From Arbacia lixula (Eukaryota > Echinodermata > Echinoidea > Arbacioida > Arbaciidae), in contig OZ022593.1 in assembly GCA_963669155.1 (NCBI GenBank), forward strand, positions 14,906,758 through 14,970,757: 64,000 nucleotides of DNA, given 5' to 3'. Below the pieces are notes generated by a model that was not told the origin of the DNA, made no database searches, and was given only the letters and a program-made list of their open reading frames with translations. The position numbers and the translations under genes were made by a program. Shown here in pieces: positions 56,801-64,000 of this stretch (position 1 is the first letter of the stretch; each line of letters begins with the position of its first letter).

Positions 56801-59800
56801 TATAAATCACAATACCCCTGGAAGTCACACTAGGTAGATGAATGCAATCAGCAATGCAAGGTGAATATGATATAGTGCAATAGCTGTAAGGTAGATAGTG
56901 GGAAGGGCTGAAGGGATGACATCGTGCAATAGCGGAGGAGGAGGGAATGATTGATTTGGTAGTACAAATACTCACATTCTTCCTTGAGAACAAGCCAGTA
57001 CATTAACACATAAACACACACACATTGGAAGACACATTCAACTAGATGTACTTGTACTGTACTCAAGACTGATTTCTACGTCATTACTCACATAAAACAG
57101 GATGGTTGCGATCCTATTCCGAGTGCCCAGGATTTCAAAATTTGAGTCCTTCTCATCTGCCTGGTAATTTTACAAAGGCAAGGATAAATTCCTTTTTGTA
57201 TAAATACTAGCAAACAACTGTTTCTATTTTCATAAGCAAACCTCCGGATTCAAAGTTCAACATGAAGAAAAGTTAAAATCCATTGTGAAGTCTATAGTTT
57301 TTACCTTAAGATTAGAAATAAATGTAAAAGGAAATGTCTCTATGAATTTCAATTTATAGAGATTATAATTATTAAATTTTTAATTTTTAAATTTAAATTT
57401 CTCTAAAAATCTATGAAAGCTCTGCAGCTTTCACAACTTTCTTATAACCAACACGCAGGTAGAATTTTATCCTGATTAACCATACCACATATAGGGTTAG
57501 AGTCACCTTATACACCGCACAGCGACAGCCAGATTTTTCCTGCAGACACACCCACTTCCAGACTTATACATTAGTGCACTAGACTAGAAATGGGTATAAT
57601 TCTCCCTATCACAAAGAGCTCTCCGAATCTGAATGTGTGTGGCGCTCTAATTTTTTTACCTTTAATTCTTGGGATATGAACTTTCGGTTCACGAAAATTC
57701 TACCATGTATAGCCATCATCTTGCTTGTGTCTTTTCATTCTTTCATTAGTCCATCCACAATCAATGTTGAGGTAGGCAAAAACATCACCACGATTGATTG
57801 GTGGTATTTTTTCAAGTCCTTCGTCCATGTAACAACTCTTCCATTTTAATAATATGAGGTTTATGAGGGTCGAAATTACAGATTCTGTGCCTTATTGTGT
57901 GAATTGAATACATACCAAACAGGAGGTATACGTCCCAAAAGCAATCGATCACATATTGGTATCGCGAGGTGATATCGCTCGATATTGGCTATATGTAATA
58001 GGGAGGATTGCACAGCATTTCTGAATGTTGCTGCCTGGTGCATTACAAGATGGCTTTTCCTTATATGGGGTATGAAGAATTGAAATGAAGGACAAGATAG
58101 ATGGATTTTGAGTCTCAAGGCAAAGCCAATGGATGATTTTTTTTTTAGTCTTGATTTGTTTTTTGTTTTCTTAATTTTTGTAACATGTTAAAAAAAATGT
58201 TACAATACATGCACATGGATGTGAAAGATAAAGGGATGACAGGACAGAGAATAAAACAGCACGTCACATTCCTTTGAAGTCATTGTCTGCTAGCTACATG
58301 GATGATCTGTCAACCAAACACCTCTAAAATGATGACCTCCATTGAAGCATGTGTTCAGTTCATACCTCACTCTTTTAGGTTACATTTCTACTTTGAGAAA
58401 TACCAAAACTTATAGAATTACATCAACAAAGTTTCCATGTCAATTTTTGAAGTCAAGTTAATACTCAATTGCTGCAATAGTATATCATTTTTTTCATTTC
58501 CATTTCAGGCCCTGAGTTTAAAGATAGCTTTTACATATTCTGTGATATTGTCTATATCCTGCATAATTGTGCGTTCAAAGGGGAAATACATCTTTTTGAA
58601 AGTTAAAATTTTAGTTTGCACAGGGAATTTTCAAGAGATAAGACAATAGAGTTCAATGAAATCAATCAATCAAAAATAGGACCCACCAGTATTTCAAAGA
58701 ACCATCTGATCGTATATATGACCCAACAGAAAGCGTTCATTAAGCACAGACATTTGCCTTCAAGACGGATCACCCATGGTAACGCAAACTCAAAACACAC
58801 ATACAGATCATAACAGACAGGAAAATGACAATCATAACGCAAGATAATGTGCAGACAAATAGAAATGAAGGACAGCATGAAAGAGGAGGAGCAAGATGTG
58901 TATTGTTAGTCAGGGAGAAGAGGGGTCTGTGACCTTATATATAGAGAGAGGTCACTGTACATGAAGGTCACTGAACTAAAATATAAAGGTCATTGAACTT
59001 AGAGATATTTTGTGCTAGGCTGCTGCACTGGTAGGCCACTTCTGTGCCAAGTTTATAAGTGGTTACTACCAATGGCTGACCAAAGCATCAAATCTGATCA
59101 GTTGTACAGCTCTTGACATTCCATAATTTTTCATCCAAAGTTTATCTTAAGAACTTCCATTCAATACAACCATTATCACATAAAGAAATCACCTACAAAA
59201 TTTCAGGTAATGGTAAAATCATAATCTTTTAATAAAGCTTGATCACAGCTCGTAATCACTCAAGAGTGCTTAATATTTAAAAACCTAAACAAATAGTGTG
59301 ACACTTCCATTGCAGTATTTCAATTCATAACAATGTGGACCTTTACTGTTGCTGGGGCTCTTTTAATGCAGCTTACATCAATAGTCCACACTAACTGCGC
59401 ATCAGGGGGGTGTTTCACCAAGCTGTTCGTAAGTTATGAACGACTTTACGAATGACTGGTGATCCCTTCTTGTGCCAAATCAGATTCTCAATGAACAAAG
59501 TGTCGTATCGCATTTAGCACAAGAAGGGATCACCAGTCATTTGTAAAGTTGTTCGTAGCTTATGAACAGATTGGTGAAACACCCCCCTGCTCTTATACAC
59601 CTCATAAATATTCTCTGTGCATATCTAGCACATTCAGGAGAAAAGAAACTTTCTCCCCACTATTTCTTATTTTTAGGCCAATGGAGGGTAATGTTTCATT
59701 TGTGAAGAGCCAATCACAATCAAGAAAATTTCTTCCGGACTTTCAAACAGATTTCTTCTCAACTGTGTGGACACATAAATCTGTGCGTGCATATCAACTA

Positions 59801-62098
59801 TGCTAGTATACGAGCCTTTGCAGACGATTAGGGCATGCTTGTGTGCATGGTTTTGAATGACTTCGGATAAGGGGTGGCTGTCCTAAATATATTCCTAACT
59901 CCTCTCAAATGCGCATTCTGGCATACCAAATCATCTTAAGCTGCCTATTTGCCAACATCTAAATATCGTTTCAAGTTTCTTCATCCAATTACGAAGAGAG
60001 TTATGATGAATTTCAGAAAGCAGCTAAGAAAAAACAAAGACTGAAGACAGATTTTTGACCTAGGTAGAATTTTGGAATGCCATCCCAGCTATATATTTCC
60101 CATTACTGCACATACTGTTGCACAGAAGATGCGCACTCATTCGGTCACTTGCCAAGGGACAAAATGTGCGGAATGAGCTGCGTAATGGCACGCACGGTGA
60201 AACCATGTTTCTAGCCAGAAAAAAATCTTATAAATGCACCCAATACAATCTTCTAAAAACACTGATTCTAGTAACACAAAATGTTACAAATAAAACGATG
60301 GACAAAACCAATCACAGACTGTCCTGCTAGTACCCCATCTTATTGCCTTCACTATCGTACACTGAGTAAATTCAAAATGTAAAGTTAATTCACAGTTTGA
60401 CCTTAACCTTTGACCTTTATCATATCTAGCTCAAAACTGACTTCATTAACCTGCCATACACAATCTTTAACAAAATGTCGATGAAATCCTATCAAATATA
60501 TCTTGCGTTTGGGCACTGAAACACAATTTCAGAATTTTACCTGAACCCTTGACCTTCATCATGACCCCTGAAATTATTTACTTAATCTGTCAAACATTAT
60601 CTTTCAATGAAGTCTTATAAAAAAAAAAATTGCATCATGGCATAAAAAAATCAATAAGAATTTTAGCTCGACTCTTAATCTTAAACAAAATTAACTTTAC
60701 TAAACTTTCATAGATCATAAAAGAAATTTATATGAAGTCCTGTCATTTGGGCAAGCCAAATTAATTTGAGAATTTTTTGCTGACCTTTGAACTTAAGCAT
60801 ATCTAACACCAACTCAATCACAGTAATGGTCCCAACAAATTTTTTGTGCAATGAATTAAATTCTGTCAAATATTTATTAATTAAACTGACAAAAGAGATA
60901 AAGAAGATGGACAGACATCCGCGCAGATTGACACAACCCCACACACAAACAAAACACCATCGGTTGTGTCATGGCAAAGCCTGTATATTAAATATTTCAT
61001 GTTCATTCCACAATATTCAAGCGTATTGAGTCATCTGTTTGTTACCTCCTATTTGTATTCTAATGATAGAGTTACTGCAGGACATAGCTCAAGAACAGGC
61101 AGAGTGCCATAGAGGAATAATGCTGTGGTTCAATAAGTAGAGAGTATGCCCATTGCTCATAGGGTTAAAAACCCACACACATGCTTGCAAAAGAGCTAGA
61201 ATTGTGTTTTGCTGTTTCCTCAGACCCCCCCCCCCCCCCCTTCACCCATACATATTGCCCTATTCCTATATAATTTGCTTCACCTACAGTACGCCTAGCA
61301 CATCTAGAACAACTTCAATTCCCAAAGAGGCAAAAAATGAACAGAACTATTTTTCAAGTCTTACGGAATAAACTGACACCATGAACTGTGTAATGCATTA
61401 TACCATTATGGAATAACAATTTTTCACAGAGGGTCTTTTTTAAAAATTGCCCTGTGCCATCATGTTATTCTTTGTACTGCACTTAACTGAGATTCACCTT
61501 CACCTCTGACATAATTTTGCCCAACATTATATGAATCAATGGCCCTTTGTTAACTTCACATCTGTATCAACTCTGATGAATTTCTGTTCAAACATATCTT
61601 CGGTACCAAAAACATTTACAAATTTTTTTCACCTTTAAATTGCATCTTTATACTTGATGCTATCCATTTTTTAAGCATAATCACTAGACAATTGACATTA
61701 ACTTCTTCTCCGCTTGCCTCCATATTGCCCTATGTGAATAGTGTGTATTGCCAGAGCAAAAATAAATCTATCAATAGAGAATAAAGGGTTAACTCCTTCT
61801 CTGCCAGACTCCACACTGCCCTATGGGAATGGTGTGTATTCACAGGGAAAAAAAACTGCCTCAATGGCACATACAGAATAAACACCTTCTATGCCAGATT
61901 TCATATTGCGTTATGAGAATGGTGTGTATTACCATGGCAAAAATGCCTCAATGGCGCATAAAAGTTAAGCCATGAGTTGATCACCAGCTGTACCTTCCAT
62001 CATGAACCATGGTAACTGATCACCTGACTTCAGCTACTCACATAGAATAATATTGTAGCTATTCGGTTACGTATTCCTCCTGCATAAGCATTGGGTAT
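50826..62098 (-). CDS. P4HA: Collagen prolyl 4-hydroxylase subunit alpha, gene B (catalytic C-terminal part)
   Basis: Visible coding exons, minus strand: three alternatives (62098-62042, 57160-57092, 54840-54775), then 52890-52822, 52240-52144 and 50896-50826 (TAG). Exon sizes 69, 97 and 71 nt match gene A (69, 97, 74). The 69-nt exon encodes the SDVEAGGATVFP motif. The 97-nt exon holds the distal iron-binding His (TRHAACP) and the 2-oxoglutarate Lys (GSKW). The end reads EMGQEFRRKCGLDATE. The exon with H-x-D and all N-terminal domains must lie beyond position 64000. It has its own terminal exon and stop and is in the same orientation as gene A, so it is a separate head-to-tail paralogue. Role as for gene A. 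A hAT-like insertion and a long pyrimidine tract lie in its introns. Confidence 0.9.
50941..51085. mobile_element. Fold-back MITE, 'X-box' family copy d (variant)
   Basis: Starts CCCTGTAACATAAAACTTACC and carries TTACCATTGATGGTAAC. The centre has GTTACCATGGTAGT (51031-51044). Right arm GTTAACATCAATGGTAGAACA. P4HA-B intron. Confidence 0.75.
51657..52120. mobile_element. Non-autonomous hAT-like transposon, 464 bp
   Basis: Inverted ends CCCGGGGGGG...CACTCA and TGAGTGCCCCCCCGGG are flanked by a perfect 8-bp target duplication TAGGGATC (51649-51656 and 52121-52128). The interior is CpG-rich and unlike the AT-rich surroundings. There is no transposase frame. An 8-bp duplication is characteristic of hAT (and a few other) families; family assignment is inference. 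Confidence 0.85.
52940..53040. repeat. Single copy of the dispersed 'CTCTATGGGATTTGTGTG' repeat
   Basis: CTGCTCTATGGGATTTGTG followed by ACACATAAAGAGTTAACTC. Same family near 26568, 34469, 49739, 37390-37560 and 61690-61975. Confidence 0.6.
54208..54726. repeat. Polypurine (GGAAGA)n tract of about 520 bp
   Basis: Almost pure purine on the plus strand (AGGAAGAGGAAGAAG-type units), therefore a pyrimidine tract in P4HA-B RNA. It begins about 48 nt after the 5' splice site of alternative exon III. Glu/Arg-rich and Ser/Leu-rich frames over it are artefacts. Confidence 0.95.
54775..54840 (-). CDS. P4HA-B alternative exon III (22 aa)
   Basis: Acceptor cccttag, donor gtaagt, phase 0-0. Encodes AEETKAFESLGTRNRIATIL plus FY. 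Homologous to the mutually exclusive exon 9/10 position of vertebrate P4HA1 (ELGTGNRIATWLFY-type motif). Closest to exon II. Confidence 0.9.
54877..54892 (+). repeat. Poly-G run
   Basis: Homopolymer G of about 16 bases inside a G/A-rich context, 37 bp upstream (in RNA terms) of alternative exon III. Confidence 0.9.
55991..56139. mobile_element. Fold-back MITE, 'X-box' family copy e (variant)
   Basis: Left GGGTCCTGTTGCATAAAACC, right GGTAAGTTTTATGCAACTGG. Inner ATTGATGGTAACTGTGCTAT and complement GCAGAGTTACCATTAATGG. Between alternative exons II and III of P4HA-B. Confidence 0.85.
57092..57160 (-). CDS. P4HA-B alternative exon II (23 aa)
   Basis: Acceptor ttaccag, donor gtgagt, phase 0-0. 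Encodes ADEKDSNFEILGTRNRIATI plus LFY. Same position and phase as exons I and III. Confidence 0.9.
59403..59590. mobile_element. Large fold-back element with arms of about 75 bp
   Basis: Ends CAGGGGGGTGTTTCACCAA and TTGGTGAAACACCCCCCTG. Arms are highly similar throughout (ACTGGTGATCCCTTCTTGTG and complement), with a central unpaired region of about 35 bases. No clear target duplication. Confidence 0.9.
60395..60960 (+). repeat. Decayed repeat with TGACCTT-type motifs
   Basis: Diverged TTTGACCTTAACCTTTGACC, CCCTTGACCTTCATCATG and CTGACCTTTGAACTTAAGC phrases occur about 105-140 bp apart, related in style to the 63127-64000 array. Confidence 0.5.
61095..61180 (+). repeat. Possible tRNA-derived SINE fragment
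   Basis: TGTGGTTCAATAAGTAGAG and AGGGTTAAAAACCCACAC resemble degraded A- and B-box regions. Weak. Confidence 0.25.
61690..61975. repeat. Three-copy tandem array of the 'GTTAACTCCTTCTCTGCCAG' repeat
   Basis: Period about 90-100 bp. Each unit carries ATTGCCCTATGGGAATGGTG-like sequence, GTGTATT, then CAATGGCRCATA and a TTAA-containing boundary. Just downstream (in RNA) of alternative exon I. Confidence 0.8.
62042..62098 (-). CDS. P4HA-B alternative exon I (19 aa)
   Basis: Acceptor ttcgacag, donor gtgagt, phase 0-0. Encodes IPNAYAGGIRNRIATILFY. Its N-terminal half differs completely from exons II and III while the RNRIATILFY end is identical. First of the three in transcript order. Confidence 0.88.
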
Positions 62099-63126
62099 CT
62101 GTCGAAGAAGTCATGTAAACATCATCATATCACTTTCATCTATACTACAAGATATATACAATGTCAAAAACAAGCATGCTTTCAACCCATTGCTTTAAAA
62201 GTGATTCACTTCATTTGGATGTCAAATTTTATGAGACTCAGTTTGCCGATTTATTCCAAAAGCTAGCTTCAAATAAAAAAGATCATGTGGCTTAATATAC
62301 AATCATTATATTTCATCTGATTTTGATATGGTCTAAACTATTAACTGGAGCCCTTGATCAGCCAATAAGGCTGTTTTTAAAGAAGCTGTGACCACTATGA
62401 CCTGATTCTACGTGTAAATTTTCCAATTGGTTGAATTAGTTCTAATTTCTCACTCTTCTCAATGAAATGTGTATTTCCTGAAAGTGAATGCTTTTACTTC
62501 AAATTGAATGCTAACAGATCCAAGACAAGAAAAATGATGTGTTTATTTGATATGATGCATAACTATATCTCAACATACTGGAACTACTTTGTTAGTGAGA
62601 TCATGCATTAATAGAGAAAGGAGAACATGTAGAGACAGTGTGGTATAAAGAAGATGAGGATGACAGCTGTATTCCAACCAGCGGATCAATAGATGATGGC
62701 ACAGGTTCATCTACCTCCGCTGGATGAAATACAACCCTAACATCACTCTTCAGATGAGTGGGAAAGATGTTAGACAGGAAGAGACAGAAGAGGAGATGGT
62801 TGTGACATAAACATTAATGACATGAGGCGATTTTTACAGACAGTACATGCATGTTCACAGGACACAGAATTGATGCTGGCAAGAATAATTTGACTCCTGA
62901 CGATGTTTTTTGTCAGGGAAGCATATTGGTAAATACAAAATTGCATTTCGACAATGAAAAACCACATAAACTAGAGCAATTCGACTGCCGCGCAGTCGAT
63001 AAATATGCCTCCGCCTCTATGCTAACTCTATTTAGATTTATTCTCAGAAAACCTGTTTGGTTGGCAATGAACCATTTAATTCCTATGTGAAATGAAAATA
63101 TCATATTCTGTTTTTCATGTTTGGCA
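62099..63126. other. Right-edge non-coding stretch
   Basis: No exon recognised on either strand, including no H-x-D exon for P4HA-B. AT-rich. Confidence 0.6.
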
Positions 63127-64000
63127 ATGTTAATTGACCTTTGACTTCCAATCTAATCAGTCCGTCTAAAGCCATCCTTGTATCAAGTTTGTTTAAAATT
63201 AGCCAATCTGGGGGTAAAGTTCATTGACCTTTGACCTTTCAGAAATTTTACACACACTTTCACCAGTCTACCTCCATGAAGTGATACATCTCTATACTAT
63301 GTTTGGTTCACATTGAACCATTAGTTTTGCATTCAATGTGAAAAATGTTAAATTTGGCTCAATTTTTAGCCAATTTTGGCATAGATCATTGACCTTTGAC
63401 CTCTGACCTTTGAGAATTTTCACCAAAAATATCATCAGTCTACCCCCAAGTAGTGATCCATCTTTGCACCATGTTTGGTTGGTATTGCACAATTGGATCT
63501 TGATTTATTTTGAAAAATATTACTTTGGGGGAAATTTTTTAGTTATTTTTGGCAAGGTTTATTGACCTTTGACCTTTCAGGAATTTTACCCAAACTTTCA
63601 TCAATCTACCTCCATGAAGTGATACATCTCTGTACCATATTTGGTTAGAATTACACCATTGGATTTGGGTTTATTGTGAAAAATATCAATTTGGGGCCAA
63701 TTTTTAGCAAATCATTGCAAAGTTCATTGATCTTTGACCTCTGGCCTTCCAGGAATTTCACCAAAAAATGTCACCAGTCTATTCCCAAGTAGTGATCCAT
63801 CTTAGTACCACGTTTCATGAGAATTGCATTTTTGGATTTAGTTTTATGGTGAAAAATAGGAAGTCTTGGGCAGTTTTTAGCCAATTTTGGTGAAGTTCAT
63901 TGACCTTTGACCTCTGAACTTTCACAAATTTTATCATAAATGTCACCAGTCTATTCCTAAGTAGTGATCTATCTTTGTAATATGTTTCATGAGAATTGCA
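63127..64000 (+). repeat. Satellite-like tandem array, alternating 165/173-bp units with DR1 motifs
   Basis: Units begin with TGACCTTTGACCT-type motifs at 63225, 63390, 63563, 63728 (one mismatch) and 63901, preceded by a partial copy at 63134. Type A units have ACCTCCATGAAGTGATACAT, type B have CCCAAGTAGTGATCCATCTT. The order is A-B-A-B-B and runs off the window edge. Confidence 0.9.

Larger units (their letters stand above)
57161..62041 (-). other. Intron between P4HA-B alternative exons I and II
   Basis: AT-rich, no further RNRIAT-type exon found. Holds the 59403-59590 fold-back and a decayed repeat at 60395-60960 related to the right-edge satellite. A poly-C run lies at about 61225-61240. 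Confidence 0.6.

Noticed and set aside
32398-62098. One giant P4HA gene with all exons
   Set aside because: Gene A has its own 5' exon, signal peptide, complete catalytic exons and stop; gene B repeats the terminal exons with a separate stop upstream of A's promoter, so these are two genes.
63127-64000. CRISPR-like array
   Set aside because: Units are 165/173 bp and continuous with no short repeat/unique spacer structure, in an animal genome; it is a tandem satellite.

Overview
The window is animal nuclear DNA. Its genes are split into small exons with GT/AG introns, the sequence is AT-rich, and it carries many microsatellites and fold-back DNA transposons. The gene content suggests a marine invertebrate deuterostome, most likely an echinoderm such as a sea urchin: ENKD1 and C2orf81 orthologues close to the human proteins, a Spitz/neuregulin-type ligand, and a duplicated collagen prolyl 4-hydroxylase alpha gene. 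The taxon is inference; no marker gene fixes it. Exon models were built by hand, by matching reading phase across GT/AG junctions and comparing with remembered family sequences.

Layout. (1) 1-3503: no exon recognised, probably upstream or intronic DNA of the next gene. (2) 3504-6814 (+): last five coding exons of a single-pass EGF-receptor-ligand-like protein, with a 3'UTR to about 9.6 kb. (3) 11231-18194 (-): all nine coding exons of a C2orf81 orthologue (about 550 aa), with a probable 5'UTR exon ending at 20560. (4) 21760-26823 (+): all six coding exons of an ENKD1 orthologue (322 aa), polyA signal at 27741. Genes 3 and 4 are head-to-head and share a short promoter with CCAAT, CRE-like and X-box-like motifs. 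(5) 32398-44036 (-): 13 coding exons of prolyl 4-hydroxylase alpha gene A (555 aa), 5'UTR exon ending at 45150. (6) 50826-62098 (-): catalytic C-terminal half of a second alpha-subunit gene, B, whose N-terminal exons lie beyond the right edge. B carries three alternative versions of the exon that vertebrate P4HA1 splices in a mutually exclusive way.

The most interesting observations are: the three-way alternative exon array in P4HA-B, one member with a 520-nt pyrimidine tract just downstream in the RNA; an in-frame TAG in the ancestral 5' end of P4HA-A exon 8, apparently bypassed by a new splice acceptor 21 nt downstream; repeated tandem duplication of exon edges in ENKD1 and C2orf81, including one in-frame potential 63-nt cassette exon; a 464-bp hAT-like element with perfect 8-bp target duplications, about 15 bp from a P4HA-B splice donor; a 165/173-bp alternating satellite at the right edge whose units each carry a DR1 nuclear-receptor site; and a fold-back element family with RFX X-box-like palindromes at its centre.

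The genes do not form an operon. ENKD1 and C2orf81 plausibly share cilium/microtubule expression control. The two P4HA genes are a local head-to-tail duplication in collagen biosynthesis (ER lumen). The EGF-like gene is a separate signalling gene. No tRNA, rRNA, CRISPR or bacterial-type feature was found.
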